A DNA stretch of 43,658 nt from an uncultured Geobacteraceae bacterium (GCA_903902345.1 CAIUUR010000232.1:1-43658); one strand, 5' to 3'; numbered from the stretch's first letter, positions 32,516 through 41,878 are shown. The notes: generated by a model not told the origin, from the letters alone. Numbers and translations are program-made.

Positions 32516-33934
32516 ATGTTCACCCCAGCGTACCGTTTAAGCCGGCTTATACCGGTGGCTCTGCTTCTGACAACCCTTACGTTCTCCCCGGCATCCGCCA
32601 AGGGGATCGGCCCCGACTTCGTCGACCTGGCCAAACAACTGAAACCCACCGTCGTCAACATCAGCGCGGCCAAGCATCCCCAGCCCCAGCAGCACCAAAC
32701 CCGCCGTCCCCAGATCAACCCTCAGAACGATCCGTTTCAGGATTTCTTCGACCAGTTCTTCAACAACCAGCCCCAGCTCCGCCAACGGGAACAGCGAAGC
32801 CTGGGCTCAGGCTTCATCATCAGTGATGACGGCTATATCCTCACCAACAACCATGTGGTGGCGGGGATGGATGAGGTAAAGGTGAAGATCGCCATCCCCG
32901 GCGACCAGGGGGAGTACAAGGCGGTCGTCAAGGGGAGCGACGAAAAACTGGATCTGGCGCTCCTGAAGATTGAAGCCAAGGAAAAACTCCCCTTCGCCCC
33001 CTTGGGGGACAGTGACAAGATCGAAGTGGGGGAATGGGCAATGGCCATCGGCAACCCCTTCGGCCTCTCCCAAACCGTCACCGCCGGAATTATCAGCGCC
33101 ATGGGACGGGTCATCGGCAGCGGCCCCTATGATGACTATATCCAGACCGACGCCTCCATCAACCCCGGCAACTCCGGAGGCCCCCTCTTCAACCTTCAGG
33201 GCCAGGTCATCGGGATCAACACCGCCATCATTGCCGGCGGGGGCGGGGGGATCGGCTTTGCCATCCCGGTGAATATGGCCAAATCGGTGGTCAATCAACT
33301 GCGGGATTCAGGGAAGGTGACCCGCGGCTGGATGGGGGTCTCCATCCAGCCGGTAACCCCGGAGCTGGCCAAGGCCTTCACCCTGGGGAGTGAAAAGGGG
33401 GCGCTGGTGGCCGATGTCTCCAAGGGTAGTCCGGCGGAAAAGGCGGGGATCAAAAACGGCGATATCATCCTGGAGTTCAACGGCAGGGCCATCAAGGAGA
33501 TGAACGAACTTCCCAAAATTGTGGCTGCCACCGTGGTGGGGAGCAAGGTCCCGGTGAAACTCTTCCGGGACGGGAAAATCGAAAGTGTGACCCTCATGGT
33601 GGAGAAACTGGCCGACGGGAGCGACGGCGACACCACGGGGGCAGCCAGCTCGGAACGGCTGGGAATGGTAGTGAGCGAACTGAACAAGGAGCTGGCCGCC
33701 AAGCTGGGAATCAAGGAGAGCAGCGGCATCGCCGTCACCGAGGTTAAACCGGGTGGTGTGGCCGAGAACGTGGGAATCAGCCAGGGGGATCTGATCCTGG
33801 AGGTGAACAACGTGAAGATCACCACCGTAGCGGCCTACGAGAAGGCGGTCAACGCGGTCAAGAAGGGTTCGATCATGAACATACGCCTTCGTCACGGCAA
33901 CAGTTTCCGCTACGTGGCGTTCACCGTGGAGTAG
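32516..33934 (+). CDS. degQ: Periplasmic serine protease, DegP/DegQ (HtrA) family
   Basis: This 472-residue protein has a signal peptide (about 1-28, ending TFSPASAKG). The trypsin-like domain has the histidine in ILTNNHVVAG, the aspartate in EKLDLALLKI and the serine in INPGNSGGPLF. Two PDZ domains follow (about 290-380 and 395-470; MGVSIQPVTPELA, GMVVSELNKELAAKLG). A Q-rich linker (PQPQQHQTRRPQ) lies before the protease domain. It degrades or holds misfolded envelope proteins. CAGGAGG lies 7 bases before ATG 32516. A hairpin terminator follows. Confidence 0.95.
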   Translation: MFTPAYRLSRLIPVALLLTTLTFSPASAKGIGPDFVDLAKQLKPTVVNISAAKHPQPQQHQTRRPQINPQNDPFQDFFDQFFNNQPQLRQREQRSLGSGFIISDDGYILTNNHVVAGMDEVKVKIAIPGDQGEYKAVVKGSDEKLDLALLKIEAKEKLPFAPLGDSDKIEVGEWAMAIGNPFGLSQTVTAGIISAMGRVIGSGPYDDYIQTDASINPGNSGGPLFNLQGQVIGINTAIIAGGGGGIGFAIPVNMAKSVVNQLRDSGKVTRGWMGVSIQPVTPELAKAFTLGSEKGALVADVSKGSPAEKAGIKNGDIILEFNGRAIKEMNELPKIVAATVVGSKVPVKLFRDGKIESVTLMVEKLADGSDGDTTGAASSERLGMVVSELNKELAAKLGIKESSGIAVTEVKPGGVAENVGISQGDLILEVNNVKITTVAAYEKAVNAVKKGSIMNIRLRHGNSFRYVAFTVE

Positions 33935-33958
33935 GGAGAAACCTCCCGATAGATGACG

Positions 33959-33998
33959 CAGCGCCCCCGGACGGAACCACCGCCGGGGGCGTTGCTGT
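33959..33998 (+). terminator. Hairpin terminator after degQ
   Basis: GCGCCCCCGG (33961-33970) pairs with CCGGGGGCGT (33983-33992) around an 12-base loop, followed by TGCTGTTT. The T-tract is short, so termination may be partial. Confidence 0.65.
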
Positions 33999-34035
33999 TT
34001 AATTCAGCTCCTTTACAACACGGACCCAGCATGAT

Positions 34036-34057
34036 AGCATATGTTTAGGCATATGCT
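34036..34057. promoter_or_regulatory. Perfect palindrome, operator of the vapBC pair
   Basis: AGCATATG-TTTAGG-CATATGCT has 8-bp perfect arms and a 6-bp spacer, ending 16 bp before the antitoxin start. Such palindromes are normal binding sites for AbrB-type VapB antitoxins, which repress their own operon together with the toxin. Confidence 0.65.
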
Positions 34058-34073
34058 GGCCATGGAGGTTGTC

Positions 34074-34310
34074 ATGCAGACTTCACGTCATATCAGGCTG
34101 TTTCGCAACGGCGCCAATCAGGCGCTTCGTATCCCTCGTGAACTTGAACTGACGGGGACGGAAGCCCTTATTCGCAAGGAGGGCGAATGTCTCATCATAG
34201 AACCGTTGAAGAAACCTTCCCTGTTGACGTTACTGGCTACCTTGCGCCCTCTGGACGAAGAATTTCCGGAAATTGAGGACCCTTACGTGACGGATGAAGA
34301 GGTATTCTGA
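34074..34310 (+). CDS. vapB: VapB-type antitoxin (AbrB/SpoVT fold)
   Basis: This 78-residue protein has a swapped-hairpin AbrB-like DNA-binding N-terminus (RHIRLFRNGANQALRIPREL, then GTEALIRKEGECLIIEP) and an acidic C-terminus (EEFPEIEDPYVTDEEVF) that would cover the toxin. ATG 34074 has GGAGG 5 bases upstream; an earlier in-frame ATG at 34041 lies within the palindrome. It overlaps vapC. Confidence 0.9.
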   Translation: MQTSRHIRLFRNGANQALRIPRELELTGTEALIRKEGECLIIEPLKKPSLLTLLATLRPLDEEFPEIEDPYVTDEEVF

Positions 34311-34719
34311 GGTGGGTCGACCTCGTTATCTCCTTGACACGAACATCCTGTCTCACCTGGTGAAAGAGCCGTCGGGCATCGTAGCGGACCGGATCAGAGT
34401 CGTCGGAGAGCGCGCGGTATGCACCAGCATTGTAGTTGCCGGTGAACTTCGTTTCGGTGCGGTGAAAAAGGGTTCCGCGAGGCTAACCGCTCAGGTGGAG
34501 GCTATCCTCTCAGCTCTGAACATTCTGCCGCTGGATGTCCCGGCAGACAGTCATTACGCCGATATTCGTGTCCATCTGCACCTCACCGGACAACCCATCG
34601 GCCACAATGACCTGCTTATCGCCGCCCATGCCCGCTACCTTGGCCTCATCATGGTAACCCATAACGAGGGAGAATTTTCCCGGGTTCCCGGGTTAATCGT
34701 TGAGAATTGGCTCCCCTGA
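34294..34719 (+). CDS. vapC: PIN-domain toxin VapC
   Basis: This 141-residue PIN ribonuclease has PRYLLDTNILSHLVKEP (first aspartate), SIVVAGELRFGAVKKGS (glutamate), IGHNDLLIAAHARYLG (aspartate) and MVTHNEGEFSRVPGL near the end. GTG at 34312, giving VGRPRYLLDTNIL with AGAGG upstream, is a plausible shorter start; ATG 34294 is used here. Together with vapB it forms a complete module, the second PIN system within 3 kb. Confidence 0.9.
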   Translation: MKRYSEVGRPRYLLDTNILSHLVKEPSGIVADRIRVVGERAVCTSIVVAGELRFGAVKKGSARLTAQVEAILSALNILPLDVPADSHYADIRVHLHLTGQPIGHNDLLIAAHARYLGLIMVTHNEGEFSRVPGLIVENWLP

Positions 34720-35068
34720 CGTCAGCGCACAAAAAGACGCCCCCTTATCCATTGTCCGTTGTCAACGACAGCTTATCCGTCGGTTACAGTCCGCGATACT
34801 GGAACCGGAAATGAGAAAGCAGATGGAGATCGAAGATGGCATTCTTGATGATTTTGAGGATATGCAGCGTGAGATACTGAACCTGAGGCAGAAAGCGGCG
34901 GAAGCTCGGCGAGAGACCGACGAGGCGAATCGAAAAACAGTCGAAGCCGAGCGAGAGGCAAACGAAGCGAGGAAAACTATCGCACGCAACCTTAAAACGG
35001 CGAGCGTCGCGATATCGACTATCATGCAAGCGACCGGTTTGAGCCGGGATGACGTTGAAAATAGTTGA
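34700..35068 (+). pseudogene. C-terminal remnant of a PD-(D/E)XK nuclease/transposase-family gene
   Basis: The frame from about 34700 to 35068 gives PEMRKQMEIEDGILDDFEDM, a heptad-rich coil (RRETDEANRKTVEAEREANE) and a tail VAISTIMQATGLSRDDVENS. Proteins of the Rpn-like nuclease/putative-transposase family end with this kind of coiled coil and helix-turn-helix-like tail. The upstream catalytic part is missing; the junction at about 34720-34800 falls beside vapC. If a start is used it may be ATG 34811. It is a remnant, probably not functional. Confidence 0.5.
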
Positions 35069-35239
35069 TTTCGCCCCCTTGTGGTCGCCTGCATGGGGAT
35101 TTGCGTCACCACCGGCAACAGCCCCGAACTCTCTCGTCAAAACCGTTATAGTTCGATACGGCCCGACATTCACAAAACCGCTTCATCTCCCCCCCCCTCC
35201 TGTGGTACAGTGCGCCGAAACCACCCATCGAGGCGCCTC

Positions 35240-35878
35240 ATGCAGTCCTTTATCCTGATCGATTCCCCACTCTATCTCCGGGCGGAGGAGCTACCCTCTC
35301 CCACGCACTGGCCGGCGCTCTTCGGTAATGACAATCCCCTGGTCCTGGAGATCGGCGCGGGAACCGGCGATTTCGTCGCCAAGACTGCGGCGGATCACCC
35401 GCACCGGAACTTCATCGCCATTGACTACTACAACAAGGGGTGTTTCAAAACCTGTCGCCGACTGGAAAAACTGGGTCTTACCAACGTCCGGGTCCTACGG
35501 GAAGAAGCCCGGCAATTTCTCCTGGAGCGGATCTCCCCGGGCTCCCTGGTGGCGGTGCACATCAACTGTCCCGACCCCTGGCCCAAGAAACGCCACCGGA
35601 AAAGGCGGCTGGTGAACCGGGAGTTTCTGGTGTTTCTCCTCCCCTATCTTGCCCCCGGCGGCGACTTCTACTTCGCCACCGATTTTGATGATTACGGTAT
35701 CGACGTGGGGGAGTTCATGCCAGGGGTGGAGGGGATGACCAACATCCTTGCCCCTGACCCCCTCCGATACCAGCTGGAAGGGTACCACCTCTCCCGCTAC
35801 ATGGAGAAATTCATGGCCCAGGGAAAGAAGATCCATTACATCCACTACCGGAAGGTGAACCCATGTCCCGCTATCTGA
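35240..35878 (+). CDS. trmB: tRNA (guanine-N7)-methyltransferase TrmB
   Basis: This 212-residue SAM-dependent methylase has [20 protein letters not shown] (SAM loop), [40 protein letters not shown] (PDPWxKxRHxKRR is the TrmB hallmark) and [10 protein letters not shown]. It makes m7G46 in tRNA. ATG 35240 begins [11 protein letters not shown] and sits near GAGGCGCC; an in-frame extension to 35081 has no TrmB-like sequence. The end overlaps truD by 16 bases, so two tRNA-modifying enzymes are coupled. The 171 bp before it hold nothing recognised. Confidence 0.93.
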   Translation: MQSFILIDSPLYLRAEELPSPTHWPALFGNDNPLVLEIGAGTGDFVAKTAADHPHRNFIAIDYYNKGCFKTCRRLEKLGLTNVRVLREEARQFLLERISPGSLVAVHINCPDPWPKKRHRKRRLVNREFLVFLLPYLAPGGDFYFATDFDDYGIDVGEFMPGVEGMTNILAPDPLRYQLEGYHLSRYMEKFMAQGKKIHYIHYRKVNPCPAI

Positions 35879-37059
35879 CGGCTGAAATTCCCGGAACGGG
35901 AGGGCTCTTCAAGGAGACCGACGAGGATTTTCGCGTCACCGAGATCCCCGCCTACCTCCCCTGCGGCGAAGGTGAGCACCTTTACCTGGAGATTGAGAAA
36001 CGGGGGATCACGACCCCCGAAGCGATCAAGAGGATAAGTCGCGCCCTGGGGGTTCAGGAACGGGAGATCGGCTACGCCGGGATGAAGGATAGCAAGGGAA
36101 TCACCCGGCAGACCCTCTCCCTCCCCCGGGTTCGCCCGGAGGTCGCCCTGGGGCTGGAGCTCCCCGGCATCACCCCCCTGAACGCCGTCTTTCACAAAAA
36201 CAAGCTCCGGCTGGGGCATTTGCGGGGAAACCGGTTCCGGATACTGGTTCGCGGCGTCACCCAGGGCGCCGCGGAGTACGCCGGTGAAACCCTCAGGATA
36301 CTGGAGCAGCGGGGAGTTCCCAACTTCTTTGGCGCTCAACGGTACGGCGTTCAGGGGAATTCGCACCTCATCGGCGCGGCTCTCCTCCGTCGGGATTTCC
36401 GGGGTGCGGTGAATGCTCTCATGGGGGATCCGGCAGGGATTACCGACGCGCGGTGGCGGGAAGGGGTGGAGGCATACCATCGGGGGGAGTACGAAGAAGC
36501 GGTTAGGCTCCTTCCCGGATTCTGTCGCACCGAGCGAGAGGTGGCCCAGCGCCTCGCCCAGCGCCCCGACTTCTTCGAGGGTGCGCTGCGGGCCGTCAAC
36601 CCCCGGCTGCAGAAGCTCTATCTCTCCGCCCTTCAATCGTGGCTCTTTGACAAGCTGCTGGAGGAACGGCTCCCCACCTTCGACACGGTGGAGGAGGGGG
36701 ATCTTGCGTACCGGCACGACAACGGAGCCTGCTTCCTTATCACCGATGCCGCCGCCGAAGCCCCGCGGGCAGCCAGACAGGAGATCTCCCCTTCAGGGCC
36801 TCTCTTCGGCTGCAAGACCACCCCTCCCGCCGGGATCGTACGGGAACGTGAGGAACGAACACTGGCGGAGGAGGGACTTTCACCGGAGCAGTTCGACCTT
36901 CCCGGCGGCCTCCGGATGGAAGGGGAACGCCGTCCTTTCCGGATTCTGCTGGAAGGTACGGAAATGTCCCAGGAGGGGAGCGACCTCGTCCTCTCCTTCA
37001 CTCTGCCCAAGGGGGCTTACGCCACGGTTGTGCTGGGGGAAATAATTAAGTGCTACTAA
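35863..37059 (+). CDS. truD: tRNA pseudouridine synthase TruD
   Basis: This 398-residue protein has [20 protein letters not shown], the catalytic aspartate in [36 protein letters not shown] and [20 protein letters not shown]. These are the standard TruD motifs for pseudouridine at position 13 of tRNA-Glu. The insertion domain is present. It starts within the last codons of trmB. A repeat-rich gap follows. Confidence 0.95.
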   Translation: MSRYLTAEIPGTGGLFKETDEDFRVTEIPAYLPCGEGEHLYLEIEKRGITTPEAIKRISRALGVQEREIGYAGMKDSKGITRQTLSLPRVRPEVALGLELPGITPLNAVFHKNKLRLGHLRGNRFRILVRGVTQGAAEYAGETLRILEQRGVPNFFGAQRYGVQGNSHLIGAALLRRDFRGAVNALMGDPAGITDARWREGVEAYHRGEYEEAVRLLPGFCRTEREVAQRLAQRPDFFEGALRAVNPRLQKLYLSALQSWLFDKLLEERLPTFDTVEEGDLAYRHDNGACFLITDAAAEAPRAARQEISPSGPLFGCKTTPPAGIVREREERTLAEEGLSPEQFDLPGGLRMEGERRPFRILLEGTEMSQEGSDLVLSFTLPKGAYATVVLGEIIKCY

Positions 37060-37094
37060 TTTTTTAGGACATTCATTCTAAAACGGCTGTCAAT

Positions 37095-37220
37095 CACGCG
37101 GAGACTCGGATCGCGGAGAAATTCAAGACGTTAGGAGCCATGATGCCAGGACCGGTCAGGTGAAAGAAGATGCAACAGTAATCACCTTGTTTTGCTTGGC
37201 TTTCTCCGCGTCTCCGCGTG
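37095..37220. repeat. Paired inverted-repeat element A (cacgcggag...ctccgcgtg)
   Basis: The left arm 37095-37121 equals the reverse complement of the right arm 37201-37220 except for a 7-base insertion (TCGGATC) in the middle. The outer flanks are A-rich on the left (TAAAACGGCTGTC) and T-rich on the right (CAACTGCTTTTTT). Between the arms is a 79-bp AT-richer stretch. Confidence 0.75.
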
Positions 37221-37256
37221 CAACTGCTTTTTTGCGTTCATCCCAAAAAAGCTGTC

Positions 37257-37397
37257 CCTCGCAGAGTTCGCAGAGAAAAACTCGGTAAATCATAAAGATA
37301 TGAATCATATGCCGGCAGAGGATCATCACCTGATCAGTGAAAATCTTGTCGAACTTAACTAGCTGACCTTCTTGGTTTCTCTGCGAGCACTGCGAGA
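37257..37397. repeat. Paired inverted-repeat element B (cctcgcagag...ctctgcgag)
   Basis: The left arm 37257-37278 and the right arm 37376-37397 are complementary at 19 of 22 positions. The outer flanks are AAAAAAGCTGTC on the left and AAACTGCTTTTTTT on the right, the same as element A although the arm sequence differs. The two elements together fill the gap between truD and the sigma-54 activator gene (37060-37463), where I see no gene. Confidence 0.75.
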
Positions 37398-37463
37398 GAA
37401 ACTGCTTTTTTTAGGTTCATATGTTTTGATTCTGTGATCTGTGGCGAGCTGCATTTTCCGGAT

Positions 37464-39194
37464 TTATGCCCGGCAGATACAGTATTTACGCATCCGGGCG
37501 CGCAGGGTGCTGGGGTTGAGCCCCAGGATGACCGCCGCCCCCTCTTTCCCCTCCACGCGCCATCCGGTTTTTTGGAGCACCCTGAGGATATGGTGCTGTT
37601 CCAGTTCGGCCAACTCCTTGATAGCTTCCCCCTCCGCCCCCGGTCTACTCCGCGACCGATCCCGCCAGTCGAAGATCTCCAACGCCTTCCCCGAACTGGT
37701 GATTACCCCCCGCTCAACAATACTCTCCAACTCCCGCACGTTGCCGGGCCAACTGTACCGTGAAAAATTATCCAGGGTATCCTTTGAGACGGTCTCGATC
37801 TCCTTCCCCATTTTTTTGTTGAATTTGGCGACGAAATAAGAGACGAGAAGCGGAATATCTTCCTGACGTTGCCGGAGGGGTGGAACCAGGATGGGGAACA
37901 CATTGAGACGGTAGAACAGATCTTCCCGAAACCGACCGTTACGGATCTCATCTTCAAGGTTCCGGTTGCTGGCCGCGATGATTCTGACGTTGACCTTTAT
38001 CGTGCGGGGCCCCCCCAGACGCTCGAACTCGCCGTCCTGTATGACCCGGAGCAGCTTGCATTGCAGATCCAGCGGCATCTCGCCGATTTCGTCAAGAAAG
38101 ATGGTCCCCCCGTCTGCCAGCTCGAACCGCCCGATCTGCCGTTCATTGGCGCCAGTAAATGCTCCCCGTTCACGCCCGAAGAGCTCGCTTTCGATGAGAC
38201 TCCCCGGCAGGGAGGCGCAGTTCACCGTTATCATGGGGCGCTCCTTACGGGTACTCCTGCTATGAATGGCACGTGCGACAACCCCCTTGCCGACCCCGGT
38301 CTCTCCCGTGAGCAACACGGTGGCGTTCATGGGCGCCACCTGTTTGATCTTGAGGAAGACAGAGGAGATGGCGCTGCCGCCCCCGATAATATCGCCGAAA
38401 TTGTATTGTTGGGCATCCTCCTGGCGCAGATAGATATTTTCCGCCTGGAGCCGATCCTTCAGCTCCGTTATTTCCGCATACGCATCAAGGAGTGACCCTT
38501 CGGCCCTGCTCCGTTCGCTGATTTCATGGGTGAGCTGTTCCACGGCCCGGCTCAACTCTCCGGTCCGTTCGGCAACCCTCAATTCCAGATCATCGTGAAC
38601 TCGAAGGAGCGCACCCTCGGCTTGCCGGCGTCCGGTAATATCCAGAACCGCCGCGCGACACTCCTCCCCCGAACCGAAGGCAACGGCCTCGATCTGTACA
38701 AAAAGCGGGGAACTCCCCTCCCGCACAAGCTCCACTTCACACGAGCAGTTACCCTCTCCGGCAAAGACCTTCCCAAGATAGTCACTGAAGCGTGGTCGGA
38801 CCTCATCGGCGACATACTTCCCGAATCGCCGGCCGATGAGCCTGGAGCGTTCACACCCCAGGTAGGTGGCGCCGGTCAAATTGACGCTTCCGATGGCTCC
38901 GTCCCGCCCCAGGGTAAAATACCCCACCGGCGCGAAATCGTAGAGATCGGCATACCTCTCCAGCGTCACCTCCACCTCGTACCTGGCCCGCTGAAGCTCG
39001 GCGTTCTGCATCTCCAGTTCGATCTGGTGGACCTGCAGTTCCTGAAGCAGTCGCTGGGCGGCATCCTTGCTATGGAGCTGCTCCCCTTCAGGCGCATCCG
39101 GTTCCAGCAGCTCCTCGGCACGACGACACAGGGAAGGGGGCGGCTGGACCGTTTTGCCTGAATGATCAGCACCCTGCCGGTTGCCGTTTCCCAT
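37464..39194 (-). CDS. PAS-domain sigma-54-dependent transcriptional activator
   Basis: This 576-residue protein has an N-terminal coil (QELQVHQIELEMQNAELQRA). A PAS domain follows (about 85-195, DFAPVGYFTLGRDGAIGSVN), then a coiled linker and a sigma-54 AAA+ domain (about 265-500) with Walker A GETGVGKG, the sigma-54-contact loop GAFTGA and Walker B GGTIFLDEIGEMP. It ends in a Fis-type helix-turn-helix (EGAAVILGLNPSTLRARMRK). There is no receiver domain; the PAS domain is the likely sensor. The gene starts 2 bases after the stop of cheB-cheR, so the two are coupled. It might serve the sigma-54 promoter at 21478, but this is not shown. Confidence 0.93.
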   Translation of the reverse strand: MGNGNRQGADHSGKTVQPPPSLCRRAEELLEPDAPEGEQLHSKDAAQRLLQELQVHQIELEMQNAELQRARYEVEVTLERYADLYDFAPVGYFTLGRDGAIGSVNLTGATYLGCERSRLIGRRFGKYVADEVRPRFSDYLGKVFAGEGNCSCEVELVREGSSPLFVQIEAVAFGSGEECRAAVLDITGRRQAEGALLRVHDDLELRVAERTGELSRAVEQLTHEISERSRAEGSLLDAYAEITELKDRLQAENIYLRQEDAQQYNFGDIIGGGSAISSVFLKIKQVAPMNATVLLTGETGVGKGVVARAIHSRSTRKERPMITVNCASLPGSLIESELFGRERGAFTGANERQIGRFELADGGTIFLDEIGEMPLDLQCKLLRVIQDGEFERLGGPRTIKVNVRIIAASNRNLEDEIRNGRFREDLFYRLNVFPILVPPLRQRQEDIPLLVSYFVAKFNKKMGKEIETVSKDTLDNFSRYSWPGNVRELESIVERGVITSSGKALEIFDWRDRSRSRPGAEGEAIKELAELEQHHILRVLQKTGWRVEGKEGAAVILGLNPSTLRARMRKYCICRA

Positions 39195-39196
39195 TG

Positions 39197-41827
39197 CTAC
39201 TCACTACCCTTCAGGAGCACCTTGAATCGGTCATTCTCCTCCCGCAGCACCGACTCCAGTTTTTTGGCTGCGGTGATTTCCGCAAAGGTGATGACCACGC
39301 CATCGATGACATCGGCCACGGTGCGGTAGGGCATGATCCGCACCGAGAACCATCGCCCGTCACCCGTGGAGACCTGTTTTTCGGAAAAAAGGAGGCTTCG
39401 CACGACCTCCCCCGCGACTTCGGTCAGTTCCGGATACAGCAGATCGCTGGCGATATCGGAGAGCGGCCGCCCTACATCACCGGGAAGGAGTTTGAAGAGC
39501 CGGTTCGCCCCGGAGGTAAATCGCCGGAGGTTAAGCTCCTTGTCCAGGAAGATGGTTACTATCTCGGTACTGTTGAGCAGATTTTTCATGTCGCTGTTCA
39601 GTCGGGCCAACTCGTCCATCTTAAACTGTTGTTCGGCGTTTACCGTCTGCAGCTCTTCGTTGAGAGACTGCATCTCTTCCCGCGAAGTCGTCAGCTCCTC
39701 GTTGGTGGACTGCAACTCTTCATTGGTGGACTGCAACTCCTCATTGGTGGATTTAAGCTCTTCCTGGGAAGACTGCATCTCCTCGCGGGTCCCCTGCAGC
39801 AGTTCTCGGAGATGCTGGACTTCCTGCGTCAGCTCCAGCAACCGGGCCGCTCCGCCCGGTATCCCCTTGCCACGACCGGCACCCTTTGGCGCCGGTGGGG
39901 AAGCCACATCGGTGAAGACGATCATGACCATTCCCCGCAGCGCCTCCGGCTCGGCAAGAGGCTGAACGGTGAGGTCAACGATCCTTGCCGCTCCATTGAT
40001 CCCCACCTTGAGCCCCTTGACCGTTATCACCTCCTGCAGTCGCAGCGCCTTATGAAAGGCGTTCCCCAGCTCGAAGCTGAGTCCGTCACGGGCCATGGCA
40101 AAGATGTTCCAATTGGCCTTCCCCGCCGCCGGTTCCAGATAATTACCGATCCGGCCGCTGATGTAGAGGATATCGCCCGTGCCGTTCACCAGCACAGCCG
40201 GCGGGAAAAAGTGCCTCAGGAGCACTTGGTCCGCCAGGCTCTGGAGATTGTCCATCGGTTTCATCATCGGTATCTCCGGAGGAACTCCCGGCGGGCCGGG
40301 GACGAAAGAGGGTGGAAACTCCACCAGCTCGGGAGGAAGGATTGATTCTCGTCGCCGAAAGAGTCTCAGCTTGAGATTCAACGGCTCGAAGAGTTCCCCG
40401 CTGCTGCTGACACTCTCCGCACTCCCCAGGAAGAGAACCCCGCTCGGTCTGAGGCTGTAGTGAAAAAGGGGAATGAGCTTTTTCTGGATTTCAGGGGTGA
40501 GATAAATCAGTAGGTTGCGGCAGACAATGAGATCCAGCTTGGTAAAGGGGGGATCCATGATGACGTTTTGCGTGGCGAAGGTAACCATCTCCCGGATCTC
40601 CTTACAGACCCGGTAACCGGCCCCTTCCTTGACAAAGTACCGGGCAAGACGTGGGGGGGAGAGCTCGGCGGCGATGGCGGCCGGATAGAACCCCTGACGG
40701 GCCTTGTTGATGGCGTCCTGATCCAGGTCGGTGGCAAAGATCTGCAGCGTGTAACTGGCCGCTGAGTCACTGCGGGTCAGGAGCTCCTTGAAGGCGATGG
40801 CCAGGGAATAGGGCTCTTCACCGGTGGAGCAACCGACGGACCATGCCCGGAGCGATCCGCCTGCCGGGAGGCTCGTCAGGAGCGGCGAGATCGCCTCCGT
40901 CTGCAGCTGTTCCCAGGCATCCGGATCACGAAAGAAACTGGTGACGCCGATGAGGAGCTCTTTGAAGAGGAGTTCCACCTCCTGGGAATTTTTCTGGAGA
41001 TACCGGACGTATTCGGCAATTCCGGTGATCTGGTGCAGCCCCATCCTTCGCTCGACCCGGCGGCACACGGTATTCTTCTTGTAGAGTGAAAAATCCTGAC
41101 CAGTCTTGGCGCGCAACAGAATGAGGACCTTCTCCAGGGAGCTCTGATCTTTTGCTTCCAGGAGCGGTTCAGTGGCGACAGCGATATGGGCGTGCCGAAG
41201 ATAGTCAATAATCCTGTCGGGGAGCTCTTCCGCCGGGGCCACGATATCGGCCAGACCGGCATCCATGGCGCTCCGGGGCATACTGTCGAACTTGGCCGAG
41301 GCCGGCGTCTGCACCAGCGCCACCCCCCCCTTTTCCTTGATGGCCCGCAGTCCCGCAGTACCATCGGATCCCATGCCCGAAAGAATGACGCCGATGCTCG
41401 CGGCCTGACGATCCTCCGCCAGGGAACAGAGGAAATAATCGATGGGAAGGCGCAATCCCCGGGGCGCCGTCGGCTCGAACAGGTGGAGCACCCCGTGCAG
41501 AAGCGACATGTCCCGGTTGGGGGGAATAACATACACGGAATCGGTCTTTACCGCCATCAAGTCCTCGGCCTGGAGGACCTCCATGTCGGTGATACGCTGG
41601 AGCAGTTCGGCCATGATCCCCCGGTGAGTGGGATCCAGGTGCTGGATAATGACAAAAGCCATGCCGCACCCCACCGGCACATGTCTCAAAAACTGCTCCA
41701 GGGCTTCCAGCCCCCCTGCCGAAGCGCCGATACCGACGATGGGAAAGGAATGCTTCGATGAAGGAGCTTGGGTGGACGATTGGGCTGATTCCGGTTGAAC
41801 TTCGGGCGGTCTTTGTTTGGTTTTCAT
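39197..41827 (-). CDS. CheB-CheR-PAS fusion protein
   Basis: This 876-residue protein has a CheB methylesterase domain (about 28-215) with the serine in GIGASAGG, the histidine in IIQHLDPTH and the aspartate in GMGSDGT. A CheR methyltransferase follows (about 230-490, AWSVGCSTGEEPYSLAIAFK, then NVIMDPPF and CRNLLIYL). A linker with a first PAS-like region, a long coiled coil with repeated STNEELQ units and a final PAS domain (about 745-860) follow. CheB has no receiver domain and no histidine kinase follows. Such fusions may modify or sense with non-chemoreceptor partners. No ribosome site precedes ATG 41827. Confidence 0.93.
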   Translation of the reverse strand: MKTKQRPPEVQPESAQSSTQAPSSKHSFPIVGIGASAGGLEALEQFLRHVPVGCGMAFVIIQHLDPTHRGIMAELLQRITDMEVLQAEDLMAVKTDSVYVIPPNRDMSLLHGVLHLFEPTAPRGLRLPIDYFLCSLAEDRQAASIGVILSGMGSDGTAGLRAIKEKGGVALVQTPASAKFDSMPRSAMDAGLADIVAPAEELPDRIIDYLRHAHIAVATEPLLEAKDQSSLEKVLILLRAKTGQDFSLYKKNTVCRRVERRMGLHQITGIAEYVRYLQKNSQEVELLFKELLIGVTSFFRDPDAWEQLQTEAISPLLTSLPAGGSLRAWSVGCSTGEEPYSLAIAFKELLTRSDSAASYTLQIFATDLDQDAINKARQGFYPAAIAAELSPPRLARYFVKEGAGYRVCKEIREMVTFATQNVIMDPPFTKLDLIVCRNLLIYLTPEIQKKLIPLFHYSLRPSGVLFLGSAESVSSSGELFEPLNLKLRLFRRRESILPPELVEFPPSFVPGPPGVPPEIPMMKPMDNLQSLADQVLLRHFFPPAVLVNGTGDILYISGRIGNYLEPAAGKANWNIFAMARDGLSFELGNAFHKALRLQEVITVKGLKVGINGAARIVDLTVQPLAEPEALRGMVMIVFTDVASPPAPKGAGRGKGIPGGAARLLELTQEVQHLRELLQGTREEMQSSQEELKSTNEELQSTNEELQSTNEELTTSREEMQSLNEELQTVNAEQQFKMDELARLNSDMKNLLNSTEIVTIFLDKELNLRRFTSGANRLFKLLPGDVGRPLSDIASDLLYPELTEVAGEVVRSLLFSEKQVSTGDGRWFSVRIMPYRTVADVIDGVVITFAEITAAKKLESVLREENDRFKVLLKGSE

Positions 41828-41834
41828 GAAACCG

Positions 41835-41864
41835 AATATAGCAGCATTTCATAAAATATACCAA
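41835..41864 (-). promoter_or_regulatory. Possible promoter giving a leaderless cheB-cheR transcript
   Basis: On the minus strand TTGGTA (41864-41859) and TATATT (41840-41835) are separated by 18 bases. The -10 box ends 7 bases before the ATG at 41827, so transcription would begin at or near the start codon. This fits the lack of a ribosome site. Confidence 0.35.
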
Positions 41865-41878
41865 AATTTTTCCCTCCG

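Noticed and set aside
39640-39800. Short direct repeats that could suggest a CRISPR-like array
   Set aside because: They encode a heptad coiled coil in frame; there are no regular spacers.
39194-40345. 383-codon plus-strand frame with repeated LQLL/GGLQ units
   Set aside because: The repeats mirror the coiled-coil STNEELQ repeats of CheB-CheR-PAS on the other strand.
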